Assembly: GCF_018476885.1 (NCBI RefSeq)
Contig: NZ_JAHCVJ010000004.1
Location: forward strand, 124,001-188,000
Length of the DNA stretch: 64,000 nt
Source: Geoanaerobacter pelophilus
GTDB taxonomy: Bacteria; Desulfobacterota; Desulfuromonadia; Geobacterales; DSM-12255
Direction of reading: 5' to 3'
Shown: positions 52,591 to 62,098 of the stretch, piece after piece
Position numbering within the stretch: position 1 is the first letter of the stretch
How the letters are laid out: the number at the start of each line of letters is the position of its first letter
Position numbers and translations under genes: made by a program
Notes under the pieces: model-generated
Seen by the model: the letters and a program-made list of their open reading frames with translations, nothing else
Database searches by the model: none
What the model was told of the DNA's origin: nothing

Positions 52591-54432
52591 ATGATTTCCA
52601 GTGAAAAAATCGCCAGGATTCCGACTGCTCCCGGTGTCTACCAGATGAAGGGGGAGAACGGTACCATCCTCTATGTCGGCAAGGCCAGGAATCTGAGACA
52701 ACGGGTAAGGTCGTATTTTGGCAGTTCCCGTGACTCTCGCTACCAGGTCCGCTTCCTGGTAGAGCAGGTGTCTGACATCGAGTGCATTGTCACAGACACC
52801 GAAAAAGAGGCGTTGATTCTCGAAAATACGCTGATTAAGCAGCACCGTCCCAAATACAATATCAACCTTCGCGACGACAAAACCTACTTCTCGCTGCGCC
52901 TGGATCTGACTGAAAAGTTCCCCAGGCTTACCGTGGTCCGCAAGATACAAAAGGACGGTGCCAGCTATTTCGGCCCCTACGCCTCGGCAACTGCCGCACG
53001 CGCCGTCATGAAGCAGCTGCAGCGGATCTTCCCTCTGCGGCACTATCCTCTGGACGCGTGCAAGAAACGGAAACGTCCCTGTCTATTCTATCAGATCGGC
53101 CAATGCTCCGGCCCATGTCATGGACTGATTAGCGAAGAGGCCTATCTCGCCCTGGCAGAAGGGGTAGCGCTTTTTCTCTCCGGCAGAGATCGTGACTTGG
53201 TGAAAAAATACCGCCAGAAAATGCTCGAAGCATCGACAGCGGAGAAATTCGAGGAAGCAGGTCGCTATCGCGACATTCTCAAAGCTATCGAAACCACCCT
53301 TGAGCCGCAGAAAATGGTTACTGCCGGCGAAGACATAGATGTCGTCGGCATCCATCGCGATGCGACCAGGCTGACTCTCGCCCTGCTGTTTATCCGGGGG
53401 GGAACCCTTACTGGCAGCCGGAGTTTTTCCTTCAATTGGCAACTGGACGACGCCGAGGCCATTGCTTCTTTCCTCGGTGAATACTACGGCCAGGAGGTCT
53501 TTATCCCAGCAAGCCTGCTGCTGCCACTGCCGATACCCGAGAACATCGGGCTTCCCGAGCTACTAGCGGAAAAGAAGGGTAAAAAGGTCGACGTTTCTGT
53601 TCCTCGCCGCGGCTTAAAACTGGAGCTTGTCGAACTTGCCGGCAAAAACGCCGAGAATGCCGCAGTAGAACATTGGCAAAAACAAGATAGCAGCGCTAAT
53701 GTCCTGCAGGAACTAAAAGAACGGCTTCACCTGGCAAAACTGCCGGTTCGCATTGAGTGTTACGATATCTCAACCTTTCAAGGGAAACAGAGCGTCGGCA
53801 GCAGAGTGACTTTTATTGACGGCAAGCCGTTCAAACCGGGTTATCGCCGTTATCGGATCAAGAACGACGGCCAAACCGACGATTTTGCCATGCTCTCTGA
53901 AGTCCTTAGCCGCCGTGCCGAACGTGCCGCGGAAGACCCGCTGCCGGACCTGCTTATTGTTGATGGCGGCTTGGGACAGCTCGGCATCCTGACCCATGTG
54001 TTGACCGAACTGAACATTCTCGACATCGATACGGCCGCCTTAGCCAAGAGCCGTGTTTTTGCTGCTGCGGGCGACATCGAGGTTTCCCGAAGCGCCGAAC
54101 GCGTTTTCCGACCGGGAAGAAAAAACCCGATCGTACTTAGGCAGAATTCTAAACCATTGCTGCTGTTGGCTCGCATCCGCGATGAGGCCCATCGTTTTGC
54201 CGTGACCTATCATAAACTGATCCGCAACAAGGCAACGCTGACTTCAGGCCTGGAGGAGATTCCTGGCGTCGGCCATCGCCTGAGCACCAGGTTGTTGCAG
54301 GAATTTGGCAGCCTGGCCAAAGTCAAGGCAGCTACCGTGGACGAGCTGGCAACTATTCTCGGTGTCTCTTTAAAACTGGCCCAAACCATTTCCAAACATC
54401 TTGCCCAAGGTCGGAATCCACAGCGCCACTGA
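52591..54432 (+). CDS. uvrC: Excinuclease ABC subunit C
   Basis: 613 residues. The GIY-YIG nuclease domain opens the protein ('APGVYQMKGENG', 'ILYVGKARNLRQRVRSYF'), followed by 'CLFYQIGQCSGPC' with its conserved Cys cluster, a UVR motif (about 205-240), the RNase H-like second nuclease ('ECYDISTFQGKQSVGSRV', 'LLIVDGGLGQLG') and C-terminal HhH motifs ('EEIPGVGHRLSTRLLQEFG'). It cuts both sides of a DNA lesion with UvrB. The ATG at 52591 is chosen because homologues start here; there is no ribosome site, and the promoter position suggests a leaderless mRNA. An open frame extends 74 codons upstream but is not protein-like. Confidence 0.96.
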   Translation: MISSEKIARIPTAPGVYQMKGENGTILYVGKARNLRQRVRSYFGSSRDSRYQVRFLVEQVSDIECIVTDTEKEALILENTLIKQHRPKYNINLRDDKTYFSLRLDLTEKFPRLTVVRKIQKDGASYFGPYASATAARAVMKQLQRIFPLRHYPLDACKKRKRPCLFYQIGQCSGPCHGLISEEAYLALAEGVALFLSGRDRDLVKKYRQKMLEASTAEKFEEAGRYRDILKAIETTLEPQKMVTAGEDIDVVGIHRDATRLTLALLFIRGGTLTGSRSFSFNWQLDDAEAIASFLGEYYGQEVFIPASLLLPLPIPENIGLPELLAEKKGKKVDVSVPRRGLKLELVELAGKNAENAAVEHWQKQDSSANVLQELKERLHLAKLPVRIECYDISTFQGKQSVGSRVTFIDGKPFKPGYRRYRIKNDGQTDDFAMLSEVLSRRAERAAEDPLPDLLIVDGGLGQLGILTHVLTELNILDIDTAALAKSRVFAAAGDIEVSRSAERVFRPGRKNPIVLRQNSKPLLLLARIRDEAHRFAVTYHKLIRNKATLTSGLEEIPGVGHRLSTRLLQEFGSLAKVKAATVDELATILGVSLKLAQTISKHLAQGRNPQRH

Positions 54433-54491
54433 TAGCCAGAGTCCTTTTATCTGCTATACTCCCTGAAAATCGCCTTCACAGGAGCCTTATC

Positions 54492-54866
54492 ATGCCGATT
54501 TCAAAATCACGTATCTTGTCATTGTTGTTAGGACTATTAATGCTCGCAATTGCCATTTTTGCCGGATATACCTGGTTTTCCCTCAATTGGAGCTACTCTA
54601 AAGGCGAGCGCACCGGTTATGTCCAGAAGTTCTCTCACAAAGGGTGGCTCTGCAAGACCTGGGAGGGAGAATTAACCATGCTCCCGGTCCAGGGGATGGT
54701 TCCAGAAAAATTCGTTTTTTCGGTAAGAAGCGATGTTGTTGCCGAAAACATCACCAAGAACATGGCAAAAAAGATGGCCCTCGTCTATGAACAGCATAAA
54801 GGCGTGCCGACCCAATGCTTTGGCGAGTCCGAGTACTTTGTGACTTCCGTGAAGGTTATGGAGTAA
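54492..54866 (+). CDS. Small membrane-anchored protein of unknown function
   Basis: 124 residues: one N-terminal membrane helix ('ILSLLLGLLMLAIAIFAGYTWF') and a globular part of about 95 residues with a 'GYVQKFSHKGWLCKTWEGEL' beta segment and a C-terminal 'KGVPTQCFGESEYFVTSVK'. It belongs to a conserved family of short proteobacterial proteins that is sometimes named 6-phosphogluconate dehydrogenase in error; nothing here supports that enzyme. AGGAG sits nine bases before the ATG. It starts 59 bases after uvrC. Confidence 0.8.
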   Translation: MPISKSRILSLLLGLLMLAIAIFAGYTWFSLNWSYSKGERTGYVQKFSHKGWLCKTWEGELTMLPVQGMVPEKFVFSVRSDVVAENITKNMAKKMALVYEQHKGVPTQCFGESEYFVTSVKVME

Positions 54867-54872
54867 CCGGCA

Positions 54873-55451
54873 ATGACACCAGCTCATCACACGCATTACC
54901 GTTTGGCAGGCATCCTTGCCATGGTCAATGCCCTGCTGACCATCCCCTGGTTCATCATGACTTTCTTTCTTGCCGACAAGACCGGCATCTGGCCGAAAGT
55001 TGCCGAAGCAGTGATGCAGACATCGAGCACGATGATTTTCGTCTTTACCTCGCTGGTGCTAATGAAACTGCTGAACCGTGTTCACGCCTTTCACGCGACT
55101 GACCGCTACATCATGATCCTCATAAAGGCAAACATTGTACTGACTGCCATAAGCCTGATCGGCGTTGTTGTACCGAGTATCGGCTCTTCTGCCGGGACTC
55201 TGGCCCTGATCCTGATTGCCCCTTTGGGGGTGGTGCAACTGTTGTTCGGCCGCAAACTCCTGCAACTGCCGTCTGATCTGGGCGGACTGCATCGTCCCTA
55301 TTGCTACCTCAATATCATCACCGGCATCTCAATGGCGGCCGTAATTCTCTTGCCTCTCGGCATCCTTACCGGCGCTATTGCCGACATCATGCTCGGCACC
55401 ATATTTTTTCAGGCTGCCGGCTCCGGAAAACTCGTTGACACTGAAGCGTGA
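54873..55451 (+). CDS. Integral membrane protein of unknown function
   Basis: 192 residues with five or six hydrophobic helices ('LAGILAMVNALLTIPWFIMT', 'TMIFVFTSLVLMKLL', 'YIMILIKANIVLTAISLIGV', 'TLALILIAPLGVVQLL', 'IITGISMAAVILLPLG', 'IADIMLGTIFFQAA'). No catalytic or transport signature was recognised. It follows the small anchored protein by six bases, so the two are likely co-translated. Confidence 0.78.
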   Translation: MTPAHHTHYRLAGILAMVNALLTIPWFIMTFFLADKTGIWPKVAEAVMQTSSTMIFVFTSLVLMKLLNRVHAFHATDRYIMILIKANIVLTAISLIGVVVPSIGSSAGTLALILIAPLGVVQLLFGRKLLQLPSDLGGLHRPYCYLNIITGISMAAVILLPLGILTGAIADIMLGTIFFQAAGSGKLVDTEA

Positions 55452-55486
55452 TTACTTGACCCATTGTAGCAATAAAGGAGGTAACG

Positions 55487-55891
55487 ATGGTTTCCCAGGA
55501 AAGTATTGACCAGTTTCTCAAGTCACCGGCATTTGGTGTTGTCGGCGCATCAACCGACCGCAGTAAATACGGCAACAAGGTGCTGCGCTGCTACCTGCAG
55601 AACGGCAAAGCTGCAGTACCTGTCAATCCCAACGAGCAAGTCGTTGAAAGCATTGCCGCGGTTCCCTCAGTCGCTGACCTTCCCGAGGAGGTCAAAAGTA
55701 TTTCGATTATCACCCCGCCGAAAATAACCGAGAAGGTCGTTGAACAGGCCATTCTGAAGGGGATTACCTCAATCTGGATGCAACCCGGCGCTGAGAGTAG
55801 CGAAGCAATCAAAAAGTGTGTCGCTGCCGGGATAAATGTCATAGCTGACGGAAGCTGTATTCTGGTAGTGTTGGGATACCGGGACCATTAG
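55487..55891 (+). CDS. CoA-binding (YccU-like) Rossmann protein
   Basis: 134 residues, the stand-alone CoA_binding family. The Rossmann start 'FGVVGASTDRSKYGNKVLRC' and 'AAVPVNPNEQVVESI', 'SISIITPPKITEKVVEQA' and 'GITSIWMQPGAESSEAIKKC' match. It should bind CoA or a similar nucleotide in the cytoplasm; the physiological role of the family is unclear. AAGGAGG lies six bases before the ATG. Last gene of the + strand group. Confidence 0.9.
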   Translation: MVSQESIDQFLKSPAFGVVGASTDRSKYGNKVLRCYLQNGKAAVPVNPNEQVVESIAAVPSVADLPEEVKSISIITPPKITEKVVEQAILKGITSIWMQPGAESSEAIKKCVAAGINVIADGSCILVVLGYRDH

Positions 55892-55896
55892 AATGA

Positions 55897-55928
55897 AAAA
55901 CGGCCCGGAAGATAAGTCTCCCGGGCCG
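55897..55928 (-). terminator. Terminator after mglA
   Basis: CGGCCCGG / CCGGGCCG stem with a 12-base loop and a T tract on the minus strand (AAAAA at 55896-55900 on +). Confidence 0.78.
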
Positions 55929-55952
55929 CGTCTGCTTGCTGTCTGAAATCCG

Positions 55953-56540
55953 TTACTTTCCCTGCTTCAGGTCGATCAGGATCAGTTTTGCTACAGCCTT
56001 GAGAGTCTCAAAAACCCCTTCTCCCGTAGTTGCACAGGCCTCAAACTCCGGAACTTTCGTCGGATTAAGCTCTCGCTGCAGTTCTTCAAGCGATACGGCA
56101 CTTGGTAAGTCCCGCTTATTATACTGGACAACAAACGGGATCTTGTCCAGGTCATAACCCTGCTCCTTCAGGTTGTAACGAAGGTTTTCCAGTGACTCAA
56201 GATTGGCATCCATCCGCTCTTCCTGGGAGTCAGCGACAAAAACGACCCCGTCAACCCCTTTAAGGATCAGCTTTCTGGATGCATCGTAAAAGACCTGGCC
56301 AGGGACGGTATAAAGATGGAAGCGCGTCTTGAAGCCGCGGATCTCCCCCAGCGCCAATGGCAGGAAATCAAAGAAAAGGGTCCGCTCGGTCTCTGTTGCC
56401 AGGGAAATCATCTTGCCTTTGGCGTCAGGAGCTGTCTTCTGATAGACGTACTGCAGATTAGTAGTTTTTCCGCACAGCCCCGGACCGTAGTAGACAATCT
56501 TGCAATTGATCTCGCGGGAAGCATAGTTGATGAAGGACAT
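55953..56540 (-). CDS. mglA: MglA-type small Ras-like GTPase
   Basis: 195 residues. The P-loop '[17 protein letters not shown]', the MglA-type switch 2 '[18 protein letters not shown]' and 'QYNKRDLP' (G4) identify MglA, the bacterial GTPase that marks the leading pole and controls polarity and pilus position in Myxococcus. It should cycle with its GAP MglB, encoded 31 bases upstream. In Geobacter the job may be type IV pilus polarity, which the pilT gene here would fit. Confidence 0.96.
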   Translation of the reverse strand: MSFINYASREINCKIVYYGPGLCGKTTNLQYVYQKTAPDAKGKMISLATETERTLFFDFLPLALGEIRGFKTRFHLYTVPGQVFYDASRKLILKGVDGVVFVADSQEERMDANLESLENLRYNLKEQGYDLDKIPFVVQYNKRDLPSAVSLEELQRELNPTKVPEFEACATTGEGVFETLKAVAKLILIDLKQGK

Positions 56541-56571
56541 CTGGTCTTACCCCACTGCCTTATCTAAGAAC

Positions 56572-57063
56572 TTATCTGAACAGGTTGTCAATGTCATCGT
56601 CAGTAATCTCGGCAAACGGAAAATCGGTTTCGCCACTCTTTTCCTTCTCTTCGGATTTCTGCATGAGACGGTTGAATATTGTGGTCAGCTCATCTGAGGC
56701 TTTTTTGACTCGGAGCCGTACCAACCCAAGAGAAGAGCGGCTGTCAAACAGAACCACCAGAATAACCCGACCGCCGACAATTGAGATATGCAGGTTGTCT
56801 TTCTCACCTTCGTGAAAGAGTATTGAAAATTCTTTCTCGCCGATCAGCTTGGCAAGACCGCCGGTAGCGGCAATGTTACCCGCGGTAAGCGATGCCAGGG
56901 ACGTCGTGTCAAACTTATCAACTTCACCAACGCCGGCAATCAACTGGCCGTTCTTATCAACCAGAAAGATCACCTTGGAATTGGCTTCTCGCAGAAGTCG
57001 TTCAATCGTTCCCTGAATCTGCTTGAATTCCTCGTCGTACATCACCAACTGAGGATTCGCCAT
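56572..57063 (-). CDS. mglB: MglB-type Roadblock/LC7 GTPase-activating protein
   Basis: 163 residues from the ATG at 57063, preceded by AAGGAG; an upstream in-frame start at 57135 lacks a ribosome site. The Roadblock/LC7 fold is shown by 'SKVIFLVDKNGQLIAGVGEV' and 'FDTTSLASLTAGNIAATGGL', with a C-terminal charged tail. It would form dimers that activate GTP hydrolysis by MglA. The mglB-mglA order is the usual one. Confidence 0.94.
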   Translation of the reverse strand: MANPQLVMYDEEFKQIQGTIERLLREANSKVIFLVDKNGQLIAGVGEVDKFDTTSLASLTAGNIAATGGLAKLIGEKEFSILFHEGEKDNLHISIVGGRVILVVLFDSRSSLGLVRLRVKKASDELTTIFNRLMQKSEEKEKSGETDFPFAEITDDDIDNLFR

Positions 57064-57229
57064 CGACAACTCCTTGAAGGAAGGGGGAATGGGAACAGCC
57101 GCTACTCTATTAACAGAATTATAGCCGGCATTCAATATTTTTCAAGGGTTGATGGCTTTGCAAAAGAAGCTATCGGGTGCAACCAAAAACCCTCGTTGCT
57201 GCGACTTATAGCATTTCTGTTTTCGGATG

Positions 57230-57267
57230 AAAAAAGCCCCGACAACCTTCCGGCTGCCGGGGCTTTT
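57230..57267 (-). terminator. Terminator after the pyruvate oxidoreductase gene
   Basis: AAAAGCCCCG / CGGGGCTTTT stem with an inner imperfect GC-rich loop and a T tract on the minus strand, 18 bases past the stop. Confidence 0.82.
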
Positions 57268-57284
57268 CCGCTATGCAGTTAGAA

Positions 57285-60200
57285 TTACTTGTCTTCGAAG
57301 TTCAAAGCAGCCAATTTCTGGTAATAGGCAAAGTGCGCCTTGGCCCACTCGCCTGCCTTCTTCATCAGTTCGTCCGCCTGCTTGGGATTAGCCTTTTTCA
57401 GCATCCGATAGCGGTTCTCATTGTTAGTGTATTCACTGAATTCGATGGTTGCGGCCTTGCTATCAAGCTGCAGCGGGTTCTTGGACTCGGCAGCCAAGGC
57501 CGGGTTGTAGCGGTAGAGCGGCCAGTAGCCAGACTGTACTGCTTTCTTCTGGGCATCCACCCCGGCAGTCATATCGATGCCGTGGGCAATGCAGTGCGAG
57601 TAAGCAATGATGACTGAAGGTCCATCATATGCCTCAGCCTCCAGCATGGCTTTGATGCACTGCGCCGGATTGGCCAGGGAGATCTGTGCCACATAGACCG
57701 AGCCGTAAGACATGGCGATCATGCCCAGGTCCTTCTTGCTTACCGGTTTGCCACCAGCGGCAAAAAGCCCTACTGCGCCCATTGGCGTTGACTTTGAAGC
57801 CTGACCGCCAGTGTTGGAGTATACTTCGGTGTCAAGCACGAACAGATTGATGTTCTTGCCTGAGGCAATGACATGGTCCAGACCACCGAAACCGATGTCA
57901 TACGCCCAGCCGTCACCACCGATACACCAAACTGACTTCTTAACCAGGTAATCGACAATCGGCACCAACTGTTTTGCCGCTCTTTCCTTGCAGCCCTTGA
58001 GAACTTTCTTCAGTTCGTCAACCCGTTTACGCTGGGCTTCAATACCGGTTTGATTAGACTGGTCGGCAGCAATGATCTCCTTCATCAGCTTGACATTGGG
58101 CTTGCAAGACTTGCAGTCGCAGCTGATCAGCTCGTTTAAGTTGTCCAGTGCCGACTTGGCGAATTGATCCACGGTCAGACGCATACCGTAACCAAACTCG
58201 GCGTTATCCTCAAACAACGAGTTGGACCAAGCCGGGCCACGACCGTCAGCACGCTGTGCATAGGGAGTGGTGGGCAGGTTGCCGCCGTAGATGGAAGAAC
58301 AACCTGTGGCGTTGGCAACCAGCATCCGGTCACCAAATAGCTGGGTCAACAGCTTCAGGTACGGCGTCTCGCCGCAACCGGCACATGCGCCGGAGTATTC
58401 GAAGAGCGGGCGAATCAGCTGGTTGCTGCGGAGGGTATCCAGCTTGACCTGAGTTGGATCCACATCAGGCAGAGCAAGGAAGAAATCAAAATTCTCGACT
58501 TCCTGTGCTCGCAATGGCGGCTGGAAATGCATGTCCAGAGCCTTGTGATTAGCATTCTGCTTGTCCTTGCCAGGACAGTTATGGGCGCAGGCGCCACAAC
58601 CGGTGCAATCCTCCGGGGCAACCTGGACAGTGTACTTCTTGCCGGCCATTTCGGGAATCTTGCAGTCGGTCGACTTGAAGGTTTTTGGTGCGCCTTTGAG
58701 CAGTTTAGGGTCATACGCCTTGGTCCGTACAGAAGCATGCGGACACACGAAGGAGCAGATACCGCACTGGATACAGATCGCCTCGTCCCATACCGGGATC
58801 TCGGTGGCGATGTTACGCTTCTCATACTGGCTGGTTGCCGTTGGGAAGGTGCCGTCAGCCGGCATCATTGAAACCGGCAGATTGTCGCCGAGGCCGGCAA
58901 CGATCACACCGGTAACCTCTTTGACGAATTTCGGGGCCTTGCTGGAAACAGCTGCGGCCATTTTCAGTTTGCTGGAGGCTTTGGCCGGAACCTTGACCTC
59001 GTAGAAATTATTCAAACCGGCTTCAACCGCCTTGTAGTTCATCTCCAGCACCTTCTCGCCAGCCTTTCCGTAGGACTTCTTAATGGCATCCTTGATGGAA
59101 GCCACGGCATCCTTGAGCGGAATAATGTTGGAGATTTTGAAAAACGCGGTCTGCATGATGACGTTGATGCGGGGTCCCAGGCCAATTTCATTGCCAAGTT
59201 TGACGCCGTCAATCACGTAGAACTTCATCTTCTTGTCGATAATCTGTTGCTGCACTTCCTTGGGGATGGTATCCCAGACCTCAGTGGCGGCAAAAGGGGC
59301 ATTCAGAAGGAAGGTGGCGCCGGGCTTGGCCTTGGCCAGCATGTCGTACTTCTCGAGGAAGGAGAAGTTGTGACAAGCCACGAAATCCGCTTCCTGCACC
59401 AGGTAAGGGGCCCGGATATATTTCTTGCCGAAGCGCAGATGCGAGGTTGTCATCGACCCGGCCTTCTTGGAATCGTAGACAAAGTAGGCCTGGGCATTAT
59501 TGCTGGTCTCTTCCCCGATGATCTTGATCGAGTTCTTGTTGGCACCAACAGTGCCGTCGGAACCGAGACCAAAGAACATCGCCTGGTAAGCGCCGTCCAT
59601 CGGGTTTTTGTAGCTGTAATCCACCTTCAGGCTGCAGTTGGTAACGTCTTCTTCGATACCAACCACAAACTTGTTCTTCGGCTTGGCGGCCTTAAGGTTA
59701 TCGAGGACAGCTTTAGCCATGGCCGGATTGAACTCCTTGGAGCCAAGCCCGTAGCGGCCGCCGACAATAACCGGGTAACCGTCGCATTTGAACTTGCCGG
59801 AGGCCATTGCCTCACCGATGGCAGTACGAACATCCAGATAAATCGGCTCGCCAAGTGCGCCCGGTTCCTTGGTACGATCCAGCACAGCGATCTTTTTGAC
59901 AGTCTTGGGCAGAGCCTTGATGAAGGCATCCAGAGGGAACGGCCGATAGAGGCGAATCTTGACAACGCCGACCTTTTCACCCTTAGCAGCCAGATTTTCA
60001 ACGGTGTCCTGAACAACATCGGCCCCAGAGCCCATCACGACAACAACGCGCTCGGCATCCTTGGCACCGACATAGTCCACCAGCTTGTATTTGCGGCCGG
60101 TCAGCTTGGCAAACTTGTCCATCTCCTCCTGCACGATCTTCTCACAGGCAGGGTAGTAGGGGTTGACTGTTTCGCGACCCTGGAAGTAGACATCCGGGTT

Positions 60201-60860
60201 CTGAGCAGTACCGCGCATTACCGGTTTGTCAGGGGAAAGACCACGACCTTTGTGCTCGGCAATAAGCTTATCGTCAAGCATGGCCCGCATTTCATCAAAG
60301 GAAAGCTCAGTTACTTTCTGGATTTCATGGGAGGTCCTGAAACCGTCAAAGTAATGCAGGAACGGAACCCGACTCCGTAGCGTCGCCGACTGGGCAAGCA
60401 GCGCGAAGTCCATTACCTCCTGGACGTTGTTGGAGCAAAGGAAAGCCCAGCCGGTGGAACGGCAGGTCATGACATCCGAGTGATCACCAAAAATAGAGAG
60501 GGCCTGGGCAGCGATGGCTCTGGCCGAGACATGAAAGACAGTGGAGGTCAATTCGCCGGCGATCTTGAACATGTTCGGGATCATCAGCAATAAACCCTGG
60601 CTGGCGGTAAAGGTAGTGGTCAATGCTCCGGCCTGCAGAGCACCATGTACGGCACCGGCGGCGCCACCCTCAGACTGCATTTCGACCACTGAAGGAACAT
60701 TGCCCCAAATGTTCTGTTCTCCCACGGCGCTCTTGGCGTCTGAGATCTCACCCATAACCGACGAAGGGGTAATAGGATAGATGGCAATGACCTCGTTGGT
60801 TGCGTGGGCAACGTGGGCGGCGGCAGTATTGCCGTCAATGGTTACCATTTTGCGACTCAT
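57285..60860 (-). CDS. nifJ: Pyruvate:ferredoxin (flavodoxin) oxidoreductase, single chain
   Basis: 1191 residues, the normal length of the fused enzyme. It converts pyruvate and CoA to acetyl-CoA and CO2 with ferredoxin reduction, or the reverse for carbon assimilation. Domains: N-terminal TPP-pyrimidine ('AIYPITPSSVMGEISD'), gamma domain, two 4Fe-4S sites ('CIQCGICSFVCPHA' and 'CTGCGACAHNCPGKD'), a third-cluster Cys set ('GACAGCGETPYLKLL') and TPP-PP binding 'GGDGWAYDIGFGGLDH'. AGGAGGAG precedes the ATG. It follows recR by 56 bases but has its own terminator. Confidence 0.97.
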   Translation of the reverse strand: MSRKMVTIDGNTAAAHVAHATNEVIAIYPITPSSVMGEISDAKSAVGEQNIWGNVPSVVEMQSEGGAAGAVHGALQAGALTTTFTASQGLLLMIPNMFKIAGELTSTVFHVSARAIAAQALSIFGDHSDVMTCRSTGWAFLCSNNVQEVMDFALLAQSATLRSRVPFLHYFDGFRTSHEIQKVTELSFDEMRAMLDDKLIAEHKGRGLSPDKPVMRGTAQNPDVYFQGRETVNPYYPACEKIVQEEMDKFAKLTGRKYKLVDYVGAKDAERVVVVMGSGADVVQDTVENLAAKGEKVGVVKIRLYRPFPLDAFIKALPKTVKKIAVLDRTKEPGALGEPIYLDVRTAIGEAMASGKFKCDGYPVIVGGRYGLGSKEFNPAMAKAVLDNLKAAKPKNKFVVGIEEDVTNCSLKVDYSYKNPMDGAYQAMFFGLGSDGTVGANKNSIKIIGEETSNNAQAYFVYDSKKAGSMTTSHLRFGKKYIRAPYLVQEADFVACHNFSFLEKYDMLAKAKPGATFLLNAPFAATEVWDTIPKEVQQQIIDKKMKFYVIDGVKLGNEIGLGPRINVIMQTAFFKISNIIPLKDAVASIKDAIKKSYGKAGEKVLEMNYKAVEAGLNNFYEVKVPAKASSKLKMAAAVSSKAPKFVKEVTGVIVAGLGDNLPVSMMPADGTFPTATSQYEKRNIATEIPVWDEAICIQCGICSFVCPHASVRTKAYDPKLLKGAPKTFKSTDCKIPEMAGKKYTVQVAPEDCTGCGACAHNCPGKDKQNANHKALDMHFQPPLRAQEVENFDFFLALPDVDPTQVKLDTLRSNQLIRPLFEYSGACAGCGETPYLKLLTQLFGDRMLVANATGCSSIYGGNLPTTPYAQRADGRGPAWSNSLFEDNAEFGYGMRLTVDQFAKSALDNLNELISCDCKSCKPNVKLMKEIIAADQSNQTGIEAQRKRVDELKKVLKGCKERAAKQLVPIVDYLVKKSVWCIGGDGWAYDIGFGGLDHVIASGKNINLFVLDTEVYSNTGGQASKSTPMGAVGLFAAGGKPVSKKDLGMIAMSYGSVYVAQISLANPAQCIKAMLEAEAYDGPSVIIAYSHCIAHGIDMTAGVDAQKKAVQSGYWPLYRYNPALAAESKNPLQLDSKAATIEFSEYTNNENRYRMLKKANPKQADELMKKAGEWAKAHFAYYQKLAALNFEDK

Positions 60861-60916
60861 GAACTCTCCTCCTGTCTTGCTGATTGGTAAAGCGGAAGGC
60901 TGAAGCCATTCACACC

Positions 60917-61510
60917 CTAAAACTCGGAACGCCCTTCTACTGCCCGTTGCACAGTAGCTGCGTCTACATACTCGATATCACTCCCAAGCGGAATGCCGTG
61001 GGCAAGCCGCGTCACCTTCAACCCGAGGTCTTTCAGTATCTTCCCCAGGTATAGTGCCGTTGCTTCGCCCTCGACCGAAAAATTCGTCGCAATAATGACT
61101 TCCCTGACTTGCGAGTTGCGCAGCCGCTCCAAAAGCTCTGCAATCCTTAATTGAGAAGGAGTAATCCCCGATAGAGGCGACAGCGCCCCTTGCAGCACAT
61201 GGTATCTACCACGAAATGCGTGGCAACGTTCAATTGCCAGCATATCCTGAGGCTCCTCAACAACACAGATTACAGCATCATCGCGATCACCGGAGCAGAT
61301 GGAACAAGGATCATCTTCGGTGATGCCGAAGCAGACCGAGCAAAAATGCACGTTTTCCGCAACAGCCCTGAGACTGCTCGCCAAAGCTTCCATGTTGCCC
61401 GGGGACCGGAGCAAATGAAAGGCAAGTCGCAGAGCGGTTTTTTCGCCTACTCCCGGCAGCTTTTTTAGTTCCAGTAAAAGCCTGCCAAATGATGCTGAAA
61501 ACTGTAGCAT
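60917..61510 (-). CDS. recR: Recombination protein RecR
   Basis: 197 residues: helix-hairpin-helix ('LKKLPGVGEKTALRLAFHLL'), the Cys4 zinc motif ('CSVCFGITEDDPCSIC'), a Toprim domain ('ICVVEEPQDMLAIE', 'EVIIATNFSVEGEATALYL') and C-terminal 'RLAHGIPLGSDIEYVD'. It acts with RecO/RecF in loading RecA at gaps. The 219-base AT-rich interval to ybaB (61511-61729) holds no gene that I can see, though an own promoter there is likely. Confidence 0.97.
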   Translation of the reverse strand: MLQFSASFGRLLLELKKLPGVGEKTALRLAFHLLRSPGNMEALASSLRAVAENVHFCSVCFGITEDDPCSICSGDRDDAVICVVEEPQDMLAIERCHAFRGRYHVLQGALSPLSGITPSQLRIAELLERLRNSQVREVIIATNFSVEGEATALYLGKILKDLGLKVTRLAHGIPLGSDIEYVDAATVQRAVEGRSEF

Positions 61511-61729
61511 ATTTTCGCCAAAGGTAAAACATTTTTCTATAGTAAGTTTTAGTAAAAATATTTACCCGCAGTAAAAGCGCATAACCAACTAACATAACAA
61601 CTTTTTCTGCGTAAAATACCCTTAGAAATTCCCCTCAAGAAACATGCCTCAGATAGTAAATGGGTAACTGCGGGGGAAAGATCGCCCTATTTCAACACGA
61701 ATGGGCACTGAACAGTGTTTTTACTTAAA

Positions 61730-62044
61730 CTAAAAAAGACCGGGAATATTTATTCCGCCTGTTACCTTACTCATCTGCTCCGACATCTCAAGCTGCACCT
61801 TTGCCATGGCCTCATTGACCGCCGCCTTGACCAAGTCCTGTAACATTTCAACATCTTCCGGATCAACCGCCTCTTTTTTGATCGAAAGAGACACTATCTG
61901 GTGCTTGCCGGTCACAACAACCGTTACCGCCCCGCCACCGGCTGATGCTTCAACTGTTTTTGCCGAAGCCTCTTCCTGCAGCTTGGCCATCTTCTGCTGC
62001 ATCATCTGAGCTTGCTTCATGATGTGGGCTAAACCTTTTGACAT
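61730..62044 (-). CDS. ybaB: YbaB/EbfC nucleoid-associated protein
   Basis: 104 residues from the ATG at 62044 (AGGAG upstream); an earlier in-frame start at 62080 is less likely. It begins 'MSKGLAHIMKQAQMMQQKM', with the beta core 'VTVVVTGKHQIVSLSIKKEA' and the usual C-terminal helix. Dimers bind DNA. The order dnaX-ybaB-recR is conserved across bacteria; dnaX ends 54 bases upstream. Confidence 0.96.
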   Translation of the reverse strand: MSKGLAHIMKQAQMMQQKMAKLQEEASAKTVEASAGGGAVTVVVTGKHQIVSLSIKKEAVDPEDVEMLQDLVKAAVNEAMAKVQLEMSEQMSKVTGGINIPGLF

Positions 62045-62098
62045 GCCATATTCTCCTGTTCTGTGAGTAGTAAGCTTCATGCAAAGCTTGTAAAATGA

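Noticed and set aside
59247..60380. A 377-residue + strand frame opposite the pyruvate oxidoreductase gene
   Set aside because: It is fully contained in a conserved gene and shows no domain or start signal.
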